From assembly GCA_937952395.1 (NCBI GenBank), contig CALFYV010000087.1, positions 1 through 10,898 on the forward strand: a stretch of 10,898 bases of DNA, written 5' to 3'. A program made the translations under genes and the position numbers. A model generated the notes under the pieces. It was not told the DNA's origin and searched no databases. It saw only the letters and a list, made by a program, of their open reading frames with translations. Numbering within the stretch: the first letter of the stretch is position 1; each line of letters begins with the position of its first letter. The DNA is from an uncultured Bacteriovoracaceae bacterium (lineage in GTDB: Bacteria; Bdellovibrionota; Bacteriovoracia; Bacteriovoracales; Bacteriovoracaceae). Shown here piece by piece: positions 1 through 6,261 of the stretch.

Positions 1-652
1 CAGTTGCTCTTCTGATAGCGTCTACCAGAGATTCTTTACAGCCATATTTATTATCAAATTTTGATTTAGTAACAGAGTCATTAATATTGATTGCTGGAAT
101 AGGTAAAGTACCTTTTTTCATTCTCTCGTATAGACGATGAACACCTGTTGTTGTCTCTTCAGAAAGTCCCTTAATATCCTTAACTAATTCTAGAAAACGA
201 TCAAGAACCATATTGGTAAGATCTCCCCCATCATCTAGGATCATATTTAAGGCTTTTCCACCTTTAAAAGCTTTCAGAGTCTGCTCAATACACCAATCAA
301 ATTCTTGCTCATTCATTCCTTTCCAGGCGAAAACAGGAACACCTGAAGCAGCGATAGCGGCAGCGGCATGATCTTGAGTCGAAAATATATTACAAGATGA
401 CCAAGTGACTTCAGCTCCCAATTCAATTAAAGTTTCGATGAGAACGGCGGTTTGAATCGTCATGTGTAGACAACCAGCGATTCGAGCCCCTTTTAGTGGC
501 TTTAATTTTCCATACTCTTCTCTCAAGGCCATCAAACCTGGCATTTCTGCTTCGGCTAGCTTAATTTCTTTACGACCCCAGTCAGCAAGAGAAATATCTT
601 TAACTTTGTAGTTTGTTGTCACGGCTTCACCACCTTTATAATCAGTTTTCAT
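1..652 (-). CDS. ahcY: S-adenosylhomocysteinase (adenosylhomocysteine hydrolase), N-terminal part
   Basis: This cytosolic NAD-dependent enzyme splits S-adenosylhomocysteine into homocysteine and adenosine, relieving product inhibition of methyltransferases. I translated the first 217 codons by hand from the ATG at 652; the frame runs open off the left edge, so the gene is partial because of the window boundary, not broken. Family hallmarks visible in order are CLHMTIQTAVLIETL (about residue 59 on), WSSCNIFSTQDHAAAAIA, an LDDGGDLT segment with the substrate-binding Asp pair, the EETTTGVHRLY stretch, and NDSVTKSKFDNKYGC, whose Lys and Asp are active-site residues in the family. The visible part ends just before the NAD-binding Rossmann domain. 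A GAGGAG ribosome binding site lies 7 bases before the ATG. The gene is divergent from the phosphotransferase gene at 769 and has its own promoter at 710-738. I see no match to SAH riboswitch core sequences in the roughly 50-base leader. The identification is very secure. Confidence 0.96.
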   Translation of the reverse strand, partial: MKTDYKGGEAVTTNYKVKDISLADWGRKEIKLAEAEMPGLMALREEYGKLKPLKGARIAGCLHMTIQTAVLIETLIELGAEVTWSSCNIFSTQDHAAAAIAASGVPVFAWKGMNEQEFDWCIEQTLKAFKGGKALNMILDDGGDLTNMVLDRFLELVKDIKGLSEETTTGVHRLYERMKKGTLPIPAININDSVTKSKFDNKYGCKESLVDAIRRAT

Positions 653-709
653 GAAAAATCTCCTCAAATTTAAAATTTTCACTTTATAGTTACATTGCTT
701 TCGGTTTAA

Positions 710-738
710 ATTATGCTCAAAGACAATAACACTCTCAA
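710..738 (-). promoter_or_regulatory. Predicted sigma70-type promoter for ahcY
   Basis: On the minus strand, TTGAGA (bases 733-738) and CATAAT (bases 710-715) are separated by exactly 17 bases, each matching five and five of six consensus positions or close to it. Transcription would start near 703 and give a leader of about 50 bases ending in the GAGGAG site of ahcY. It lies in the 116-base divergent gap 653-768. I could not find an equally good promoter for the rightward gene in the same gap. No transcript evidence is available. Confidence 0.55.
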
Positions 739-768
739 ACTAAGCTTACAAGTAGGGAAACTTAGATA

Positions 769-1716
769 ATGGCCAGCTACACTCAAATTACATTATCGGA
801 AGCTCAAGAAATTTTAGAGCTTTATGGGATCACCGGTATCAAAGAGCTTATCCCTTTGAATTTTGGTATTTCTAATTCTAATTATCAGGTAATTTTAAAG
901 TCTCAAGACAAAATTATTCTTAAAATCTCCAATGATAAAAACCCTTACGAGCTCGCCGAGGAGCAAAAGATCCTGCAATACCTCAAGCAAAATGGATACT
1001 CCTACTCCCTGAGCCCTTATCTAACAAACGATGGTAGAAGTGTTTACTCTTGGGACAAATACTTTGGAGTTATTTATCCTTTCGTGGCTGGAGATATTCC
1101 AGAAATTAGTATTGAATCCATACAATCCATTGGCAAAGCCATGGCGCAAATGCACCAGATCTCTATAGATAATGGAGGCTATCAAAACCTCAGAAATCAC
1201 ACCGAAGTAGGCTTTGGCTTACAGCAAATTCATGACTTCGCACATTCTTCAAAATGCCCCAAAGAATTTAGCAGTGCTTTTGAACTTGTTTTTCCTGAAT
1301 CTATTTTTCAAGAAATCGTCAAAGAAGAATTACCATCTGGAATCATTCACGGCGATCTTTATTATGATAATACACTTTTTTTAAATGGTGAACTCTCAGC
1401 TGTTCTTGATTTTGAACAATCAGGAATAGGTGATTTTCTTTTTGATATCGGTATTTCTATTTCTGGCAGTTGCCTAACAAAAGGTGATATTGACTTAGAA
1501 CTGGTCAATCATTTTACCGAAGGCTATGAACTCATTCGTCCATTACAAGAAGTAGAAAAGAAAATGCTTTATTACTCTATCATTGCTGGTTTGTTCTCTA
1601 TTTCTCTTTGGAGGATCAAGCGCTTTATTGAAAAAAACTTGGACTCTACGAAAACTGAAAATTATAAAGAACTTATTCACCGGGCCCTGCGCTTACACCA
1701 AAAGATTAATCCATGA
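769..1716 (+). CDS. Homoserine kinase type II-like phosphotransferase (APH/choline kinase superfamily)
   Basis: A small-molecule kinase of 315 residues, cytosolic, with no signal peptide or membrane segment. What is seen: a glycine/asparagine loop GISNSNY (residues 33-39) before a beta-strand with the candidate ATP-binding Lys52 (ILKIS), the catalytic loop HGDLYYDN (194-201) with Asp196 as the likely base and Asn201 for metal binding, and DFE (214-216), equivalent to the kinase DFG motif. The GISNSNY loop resembles the G-x-E-N-S-N-Y signature of type II homoserine kinase (ThrB2), and the length fits that family. The true substrate cannot be read from sequence: the superfamily also includes choline, methylthioribose and aminoglycoside kinases, and no threonine-pathway gene is nearby. 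The ATG at 769 has only a modest AGGG element 11 bases upstream, so the start is less certain than for other genes here. Its stop overlaps the start of the methyltransferase gene by 4 bases, indicating co-translation. Confidence 0.75.
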   Translation: MASYTQITLSEAQEILELYGITGIKELIPLNFGISNSNYQVILKSQDKIILKISNDKNPYELAEEQKILQYLKQNGYSYSLSPYLTNDGRSVYSWDKYFGVIYPFVAGDIPEISIESIQSIGKAMAQMHQISIDNGGYQNLRNHTEVGFGLQQIHDFAHSSKCPKEFSSAFELVFPESIFQEIVKEELPSGIIHGDLYYDNTLFLNGELSAVLDFEQSGIGDFLFDIGISISGSCLTKGDIDLELVNHFTEGYELIRPLQEVEKKMLYYSIIAGLFSISLWRIKRFIEKNLDSTKTENYKELIHRALRLHQKINP

Positions 1717-2879
1717 ATTATTTTGCCACTTGTCCTGTTGGTCTCGAACTTGCCTGTCAAGGTGAACTCATTAAACACGGAGTAGAAAAAAATATACTCT
1801 CTCGTGGCGGTGTCTCATTTGAGTGTGATGATTTAACTATTTCTAAAGTGTTTTTGGATTTAAAAATTGCCAGCCGAATTCTTTATAAAATACACGAATT
1901 TGAAGTCAGAAGCTTCGAAGATGTTTATAAACATGCTCATGATTTTCCTTGGCACCGTTTATTCACTGAGAAAAATACTGTTAAAATCAAAACCTTAGTT
2001 TCTCATGAAAGCCTTAAAGAAAACCCTGATTGGAAAAATAGCTTTCTTTTTAACCAAAAATTTAAAGATGGGTATGTTGATAGATTTAGAGAAGAAAAGG
2101 GTCAGCGCCCTTATGTCGATAAACAATTTGCGGATGTGGTCCTACATTTATATATCGATAAAAATAGGGCCATCGTCTACTTCGATTTGTGTGGTCACCC
2201 CTTAAGCCATCGCGGTTATCGCGATGAAGGCTTCAGTGCTCCACTGCGAGAAAATTTAGCAGCAGGAATTGTCAATTTGATGGGTATTGATTTTAAGCAA
2301 GAACATTTCATTGAAGGCATGTGTGGTTCTGGAACAGTTGTCATAGAAGCTCTTTATAAAGCCCTGCAAATTCCTGCGACCTTCTTACATTGGCGCAACC
2401 TAGAACTTAATCGTAATATTTGGAATTTTCAGAGGATCCCTGCTTTCAAAGAAAGATTCGCGCTTAAACTGGATAAAGAAAGCGTCGTAGAGAGAATTAA
2501 ATCTTCAAAGCTCAATATTTGGGCCATGGATATTGATAAAAAAGCATTGGCCCTCACTCGAGAAAATTTAGAACGCTGTGGCCTTGAAAATCTCGTTACC
2601 ATCAACCGACAAGACATCACTGAATTTAAACCCAAAACAAGTAATAATGTACTTTTCGTTAATCCTCCTTATGCCAAACGCCTAGGAGAAGAAGAAGAGT
2701 TAGTTGAAACCTATTATGAGTTAGGGGAAAATTTAAAAAAGAATTTTACCGGCAGCAGAGCTTATATCCTGGCCGGAAATCTTCCACTACTTAAGAAAAT
2801 CTCGCTCAGGACTTCTAAAAAAATTATCCTTTTCAATGGCCCGATTGAATGCAGATTGGCTGAATACAAGCTATTTTAG
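1713..2879 (+). CDS. rlmL: THUMP-domain RNA methyltransferase, RlmL-type (predicted 23S rRNA m2G methyltransferase)
   Basis: A SAM-dependent methyltransferase expected to modify a guanine N2 in rRNA; E. coli RlmL methylates G2445 of 23S rRNA. The 388-residue protein has an N-terminal ferredoxin-like/THUMP region (about 1-155), then the linker HPLSHRGYR (162-170) and APLRENLAAG (176-185), both typical of the family. The Rossmann-fold domain follows: motif I EGMCGSGT (201-208), an acidic motif II AMDID (271-275), a QDITEF segment (300-305), and the catalytic NPPY (317-320) followed by AKRLGEEEEL, specific to base-N methyltransferases. The C-terminal FNGPIECRL (374-382) is also typical. It lacks the second methyltransferase (RlmK, m7G2069) fused to RlmL in E. 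coli, which is about 700 residues; single-domain forms are common elsewhere. The start codon lies inside the ATGA overlap with the kinase gene, so it is probably translationally coupled. It faces the nuclease-like gene tail to tail, one base apart. Exact target guanine is inferred. Confidence 0.85.
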   Translation: MNYFATCPVGLELACQGELIKHGVEKNILSRGGVSFECDDLTISKVFLDLKIASRILYKIHEFEVRSFEDVYKHAHDFPWHRLFTEKNTVKIKTLVSHESLKENPDWKNSFLFNQKFKDGYVDRFREEKGQRPYVDKQFADVVLHLYIDKNRAIVYFDLCGHPLSHRGYRDEGFSAPLRENLAAGIVNLMGIDFKQEHFIEGMCGSGTVVIEALYKALQIPATFLHWRNLELNRNIWNFQRIPAFKERFALKLDKESVVERIKSSKLNIWAMDIDKKALALTRENLERCGLENLVTINRQDITEFKPKTSNNVLFVNPPYAKRLGEEEELVETYYELGENLKKNFTGSRAYILAGNLPLLKKISLRTSKKIILFNGPIECRLAEYKLF

Positions 2880-2880
2880 A

Positions 2881-3708
2881 TTACTGACCTTCAAACCTTG
2901 AAGCGAGCTTCATCGCAAAACCTGGAGAAGCAAAACGCATGAGAGCTGTTTTATTTATGACTTTATCAAGATGTTTATCGGATTTACTGAAAAAATAACC
3001 GGTAACATCAGTATCTTTTAAATAAATAGCGTGCCCCTTACCTGAATGTTTTCTTACAATAAAATTGGAGTCTAGGTATAGAATATCTCTGATCATGAAA
3101 TTCTTCGCGACATAAATAATAATACAGCAATCACTTAATTCAAGGAGTGATTTTTTTAAACGGACCCCTTTAGGAGAAGACTTATCTCCCCATTGAGGTT
3201 TCACTTCAATCTTTTTATTTTCGTGATTAACGAAATCAAATCCTCGCTGAGAACTCGATTTCACTTGTTTTAAACCGAAAATAGTCTTGGCATACCACTC
3301 ACCCAGTTGAACCGGAAGATTTTTGTTATTCATGATAACAAAAGTTTGTCTTAAGATGTCAAAATTTTTACTGACTTCGCCAACAGCATCAAAAATTGTT
3401 TTTTGTTCCGGGAAATGAAGTATGTCTATCGATTTAGATAATTTCACGGTTAGTTTCTTACTGAATTGATGATTATACCAATTTTTAAATTCGTCCGTAT
3501 CTAAAAAATCGAAAGAACTATGAACGAAACCAATTTCTTGAATTTGATTGATATTTTTAAGCTCGGGCATTTTTTTTTGTAAAAAAGAGAATGGTACGTA
3601 GATATTTGTCTCACGTCCCATAACAAAGAGCGGATCTTTATCATAGCTTGAGCTTCCATGAGTCTCCTTGGAGAACTCATCGGCGAGCTCGAAAATTTTT
3701 TCTTTCAC
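2881..3708 (-). CDS. Unrecognised protein with PD-(D/E)XK nuclease-like signature
   Basis: I do not recognise this 275-residue protein as a named family. It is soluble, with no signal peptide or membrane helix. In the C-terminal half it shows the ordered residues of the PD-(D/E)XK nuclease fold: LGEWYA with Glu137, then RGFDFV with Asp158, then KKIEVKPQW with Glu168-x-Lys170, followed by hydrophobic strands (SDCCIIIYV, 192-200; IRDILYLD, 206-213). This resembles restriction-endonuclease-like domains in which Asp and ExK bind the metal. The N-terminal half (1-130) has no motif I can place. The start is GTG at 3706-3708, preceded by AAAGG with a 7-base gap. No methyltransferase or restriction partner is adjacent (the neighbouring methyltransferase is an rRNA type), so a classical restriction system is not indicated; DNA repair, competence or an orphan nuclease are alternatives. 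It lies 54 bases downstream of the acyl-CoA dehydrogenase gene and may have its own promoter at 3745-3753. The gene call is firm; the nuclease assignment is inference from pattern. Confidence 0.6.
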   Translation of the reverse strand: MKEKIFELADEFSKETHGSSSYDKDPLFVMGRETNIYVPFSFLQKKMPELKNINQIQEIGFVHSSFDFLDTDEFKNWYNHQFSKKLTVKLSKSIDILHFPEQKTIFDAVGEVSKNFDILRQTFVIMNNKNLPVQLGEWYAKTIFGLKQVKSSSQRGFDFVNHENKKIEVKPQWGDKSSPKGVRLKKSLLELSDCCIIIYVAKNFMIRDILYLDSNFIVRKHSGKGHAIYLKDTDVTGYFFSKSDKHLDKVINKTALMRFASPGFAMKLASRFEGQ

Positions 3709-3744
3709 TTTATAACCTTTAAAACTTAATTAAAATTCTCTTCT

Positions 3745-3753
3745 ATTTTAGCA
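3745..3753 (-). promoter_or_regulatory. Possible extended -10 promoter for the nuclease-like gene
   Basis: In the 54-base gap after the acyl-CoA dehydrogenase stop, the minus strand reads TGCTAAAAT, an extended -10 element (TGn followed by a hexamer matching TATAAT at five of six positions). No good -35 hexamer lies 16-18 bases upstream, which is tolerated with extended -10 promoters. Transcription would begin about 30 bases before the GTG start. The alternative is simple read-through from the upstream gene, since no terminator is visible in the gap. Confidence 0.35.
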
Positions 3754-3762
3754 TTTTTTCTA

Positions 3763-5484
3763 TCAAAACTCTACACTGGTAATATCCTCCTCGAGGTCTG
3801 TCAGAGTTTTTGCAATGGAAAGGTTATGGACTAGAAAGTGAGAGCAATAGATTTTAAAATCTATTATTTTTGATTCATAAAATTTCTTATCTTCAGCTGT
3901 GGCTCCTGCTAATTTCTCTTTAGCAATATTAGCTGAATCCAAAAGTCTCCAAGCGACTGCTAATTGAGCTGCAAAATGTTGAAAGTCTGTGCAATGTTGA
4001 AGAATTTGATCAAATTGTTTTTTCTGTGCGTACTCTCCAATTTTATTCATTATTTTTTCACCACTGGCCAATACTTTATTAAAAAGTTCAACTTCCTTTT
4101 TGAAATCTTTAGTCTTACTTATAGTTTTCATAATTTTGGCCATGAAAAGTTGAAGTGTTTTACCCTGATCTCTAAGTATTTTTCTCATAACAAAGTCAAT
4201 AGCCTGAATACCGTTGGTTCCTTCGTAAATTGTTGCAATTTTGGTGTCTCTAGCAAATTGTTCAATTCCATATTCAGTACAATAGCCATAACCACCATGA
4301 ACCTGAATAGCATCAACAGCTACATTGAAGCCTTCTTCAGAACAATAAGATTTGCAAAGTGGCGTTAGTAATCCGATCTCATCATGAGCTTCTTTATTCT
4401 GTTTACCTAAGTCAAATAAATTGGCTGTATATAAACATAAAGCTCGCATACCACGCGCCTTTGCTCTCATTCTTAAAAGCAAACGTTTAACATCTGGATG
4501 AGAAATAATTTCTTTTCCAAATTGTGAACGCTCTTTAGCGTATTGTTCACTCATCATATAAGCTAAGTTGCCTTGAGCCTCACCTTGCACTCCACAATAG
4601 AGTCTGGCTTCGTTCATCATGATGAACATATTTTTCATACCATCAAGTTCTTTACCAATAAGCTCTCCAACACAGTCCCCATTTTGCCCAAACATCAATT
4701 CACAAGTTGCCGATGCATGAATTCCCATTTTATGTTCGATTTTAGTACAAATGGCATTATTACTTTCACCCAAACTGCCATCATCTTTAATTTTGAATTT
4801 TGGTACAATAAAAAGTGATAGACCTTTAGTCCCTTCCGGCGCTCCTGGTGTTTTGGCCAACACTAAGTGGATATTATTTTCGTAAAGATCGCTGTCACCT
4901 GAAGAAATAAAAATTTTGGTTCCGTTAATAAGGTATTTACCGTTGTCTAATTTCTTTGCAGTTGTTCTCACAGCTCCAACGTCACTGCCAGCACCAGGCT
5001 CGGTCAAGCACATAGTTCCGCCCCAGCGACCTTCCATTATAGGTGGAATATATTTTTGTTTCTGTTCTTGAGTTCCAATAAGGTTTAAAACGTTTAAATT
5101 TGCACGAGTTAACCCTGGATACATCATAAAGCCAACGTTTGCACTATTGGCCACTGAATTACAGGCTGTGAAAAAAGCTTCTGGGACTTGGATCCCTTCC
5201 CATTCAGCATTAAGGCCCAAAGCAAACCAACCGTTTGCATAATAATTTTTACAAGCCTTTTTCAATACCTCTGGAACTTTAACATTGCCATTTTCTAATC
5301 GTACTCCCTGAGCATCAGAAATTTCACGAGTTGGAAAAATTTCATTTTCAACAAATTTATCAAACTCTAAAAACATGCCTTTGAGATCTGATTCATCTAG
5401 TTCAACTTCTTGGTGGTTTTGAACTTGTAAAAGTTCAAATAAATTAAAAAAGATATCCTTATGATCACTTTTATACTTAGGCAT
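3763..5484 (-). CDS. Acyl-CoA dehydrogenase with extended C-terminal domain (DmdC-like)
   Basis: A FAD flavoenzyme that introduces an alpha-beta double bond into an acyl-CoA thioester, the first step of beta-oxidation-like breakdown. With the start I choose it has 573 residues, longer than the roughly 380 of short-chain family members and matching the DmdC (3-methylmercaptopropionyl-CoA dehydrogenase)-like branch. Seen in order: an N-terminal helical extension, the FAD/substrate signature MCLTEPGAGSD (158-168), the beta-domain with NGTKIFISSGDSD (187-199), ERSQFGKEI (318-326), HGGYGY (396-401), and IYEGTNGIQAID (419-430), where Glu421 is the likely catalytic base. Residues after about 440 form the additional C-terminal domain. 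A TTG codon at 5505 could extend the frame by 7 residues, but GAGGAG sits 8 bases before the ATG at 5484 and lies inside that extension, so ATG is preferred. The actual acyl substrate is unknown; no electron-transfer flavoprotein or thiolase gene is nearby. The gene likely has its own promoter. Confidence 0.92.
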   Translation of the reverse strand: MPKYKSDHKDIFFNLFELLQVQNHQEVELDESDLKGMFLEFDKFVENEIFPTREISDAQGVRLENGNVKVPEVLKKACKNYYANGWFALGLNAEWEGIQVPEAFFTACNSVANSANVGFMMYPGLTRANLNVLNLIGTQEQKQKYIPPIMEGRWGGTMCLTEPGAGSDVGAVRTTAKKLDNGKYLINGTKIFISSGDSDLYENNIHLVLAKTPGAPEGTKGLSLFIVPKFKIKDDGSLGESNNAICTKIEHKMGIHASATCELMFGQNGDCVGELIGKELDGMKNMFIMMNEARLYCGVQGEAQGNLAYMMSEQYAKERSQFGKEIISHPDVKRLLLRMRAKARGMRALCLYTANLFDLGKQNKEAHDEIGLLTPLCKSYCSEEGFNVAVDAIQVHGGYGYCTEYGIEQFARDTKIATIYEGTNGIQAIDFVMRKILRDQGKTLQLFMAKIMKTISKTKDFKKEVELFNKVLASGEKIMNKIGEYAQKKQFDQILQHCTDFQHFAAQLAVAWRLLDSANIAKEKLAGATAEDKKFYESKIIDFKIYCSHFLVHNLSIAKTLTDLEEDITSVEF

Positions 5485-5492
5485 GTCCGAAA

Positions 5493-5498
5493 CTCCTC
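5493..5498 (-). promoter_or_regulatory. Ribosome binding site deciding the acyl-CoA dehydrogenase start
   Basis: The minus strand carries GAGGAG here, 8 bases before the ATG at 5482-5484. It falls within the reading frame that would be translated from the upstream TTG at 5503-5505, which itself lacks a comparable site. This favours the ATG as the true start. Confidence 0.75.
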
Positions 5499-5511
5499 TA
5501 TTCAAGATATA

Positions 5512-5540
5512 GTAATATTCATCAAACTATTTTAGTTCAA
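5512..5540 (-). promoter_or_regulatory. Possible promoter for the acyl-CoA dehydrogenase gene, with overlapping dyad
   Basis: On the minus strand TTGAAC (5535-5540) and TATTAC (5512-5517) are 17 bases apart, each matching four of six consensus positions. The inverted repeat AACTA-3 bases-TAGTT (5525-5537) sits across the -35 and spacer, where a repressor would act. A second dyad lies just upstream at 5557-5567. The match is moderate and this AT-rich gap could yield such hexamers by chance. Confidence 0.4.
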
Positions 5541-5556
5541 ATTTTGATAAAAAGTA

Positions 5557-5567
5557 AGACTGAGTCT
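5557..5567. promoter_or_regulatory. Perfect 11-base palindrome upstream of the acyl-CoA dehydrogenase promoter
   Basis: AGACT and AGTCT flank a single central base, giving a perfect dyad with 5-base arms. It lies between the stop codon of the exported-protein gene (5577) and the candidate -35 hexamer (5535-5540). The one-base centre rules out a useful RNA hairpin, so if it has a role it is more likely a protein-binding site than a terminator. No known operator is recognised. Confidence 0.25.
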
Positions 5568-5576
5568 AGTTAAAAA

Positions 5577-6197
5577 TTACTTATCGACTAGAACCAAACG
5601 GTTTTTGTTCTGTCGAGCAATTCCGAGTTCATTACTTTGAACTTGATAATCAATTTTTGCATTTTCAGTTGCAAAGAATTGAACATTTACTCCTTGAGTT
5701 TGGCCATTGTGGAGCGTTCTTGTCTTTCTTTTAAATTTAATTTTTAAGTCAAGATTCTTCACCACGCTTACTTTAATATATTCTTGGCAAACGCTTTGAG
5801 TACAAGTGTTGTACATCGGCATATAGCCATAGTAGCCATAACCATATCTCATTCCGTAGTAACCGTAGCCATAACCATATCCAAATTGTGAACGATATCC
5901 ACCATAGTAGCCGCCCCACACCCATGGACTTACGGCATAACCATAATAGAAGATTTGGTTTTGGTAGGTTTTACATTGTTCTTCTGGAACATTTGCGGAA
6001 AAAACAACTCTGACTTTTTTCGGCGTTTTAAAAGTTCTTACTAATTCAAAACTTGAATTAGCTAGAAAACTTTCTGGTTCTTCGACGTTACCCAAATAAC
6101 CCAAATTAACAACTTTTGAATTTAATTCAACTTGTTTAGCAGCGAATGTGAATGATGAAAAACAAATAAGCACAGAAAAGATGACAAAAACTTTCAT
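5577..6197 (-). CDS. Exported Tyr/Gly-rich protein of unknown function
   Basis: I do not recognise a named family. The 206-residue product starts with a clear Sec signal peptide: Lys2, a hydrophobic core (residues 3-16) and a likely signal peptidase I site after TFA (Ala19). Cys12 is inside the hydrophobic core and not in a lipobox, so it is probably not a lipoprotein. The mature protein has a positively charged, beta-rich stretch (KKVRVVFSANV, 60-70), then a low-complexity Tyr/Gly/aromatic segment (about 84-129) containing WVWGGYYGGY and repeated YGYGY units, then another basic beta-like region (KIKFKRKTRT, 152-161). Three cysteines (75, 132, 137) bracket the Tyr/Gly segment and could form a disulfide in the periplasm or outside the cell. 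The ATG at 6197 has a strong GGAG site 6 bases upstream. It lies between purM and the acyl-CoA dehydrogenase gene, with its own candidate promoter. A surface or envelope role is likely; nothing more specific can be supported. Confidence 0.8.
   Translation of the reverse strand: MKVFVIFSVLICFSSFTFAAKQVELNSKVVNLGYLGNVEEPESFLANSSFELVRTFKTPKKVRVVFSANVPEEQCKTYQNQIFYYGYAVSPWVWGGYYGGYRSQFGYGYGYGYYGMRYGYGYYGYMPMYNTCTQSVCQEYIKVSVVKNLDLKIKFKRKTRTLHNGQTQGVNVQFFATENAKIDYQVQSNELGIARQNKNRLVLVDK
5832..5881 (-). repeat. 17-base direct repeat within the Tyr/Gly-rich coding segment
   Basis: An identical 17-base sequence (gtagccataaccatatc on the plus strand) occurs at 5832-5848 and 5865-5881, offset by 33 bases, that is 11 codons. 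On the coding strand each copy encodes YGYGY. The exact DNA identity, beyond what the amino acids require, suggests a recent internal duplication. The in-frame period means gain or loss of a unit would keep the reading frame. Confidence 0.8.
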
Positions 6198-6228
6198 ACT
6201 ATTCTCCTTTAGTAAAATCTCTCAACTC

Positions 6229-6257
6229 TTTTTAGCAGTTTTTTAAGTGCTTCACAA
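6229..6257 (-). promoter_or_regulatory. Predicted promoter for the exported Tyr/Gly-rich protein gene
   Basis: On the minus strand TTGTGA (6252-6257) and TAAAAA (6229-6234) are 17 bases apart, and the -10 hexamer is preceded by TGC, making an extended -10 element. It lies immediately after the purM stop codon (6262-6264). A start near 6222 would give a leader of about 25 bases. No hairpin terminator separates it from purM, so the gene may also receive read-through from the purine operon. Confidence 0.45.
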
Positions 6258-6261
6258 GACG

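Noticed and set aside
653..768. Possible SAH or SAM riboswitch in the ahcY leader
   Set aside because: The predicted leader is only about 50 bases, AT-rich, and lacks the GC-rich paired core of known SAH riboswitches; I could not build a convincing structure.
1583..1765. 60-codon plus-strand frame bridging the kinase and methyltransferase genes
   Set aside because: Out-of-frame overlap with two well-supported genes; low-complexity product and no ribosome binding site of note.
2005..2205. 66-codon open frame on the plus strand
   Set aside because: Alternative-frame shadow inside the THUMP-to-methyltransferase region of rlmL.
2429..2635. 68-codon open frame on the minus strand
   Set aside because: Antisense to conserved methyltransferase motifs in the rlmL gene, with no recognisable domain.
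2881..3708. Restriction-modification system formed by the nuclease-like gene and the adjacent methyltransferase
   Set aside because: The neighbouring methyltransferase has a THUMP region and RlmL-specific motifs, indicating an RNA substrate, and the two genes are convergent rather than in one operon.
3964..4368. 134-codon open frame on the plus strand
   Set aside because: It lies antisense to the strongly supported acyl-CoA dehydrogenase, its translation is rich in Phe, Asn and Ser as expected of a shadow frame, and it has no clear ribosome binding site.
4573..4818. 81-codon open frame on the plus strand
   Set aside because: Antisense shadow of the conserved FAD and substrate-binding region of the acyl-CoA dehydrogenase; no independent coding evidence.
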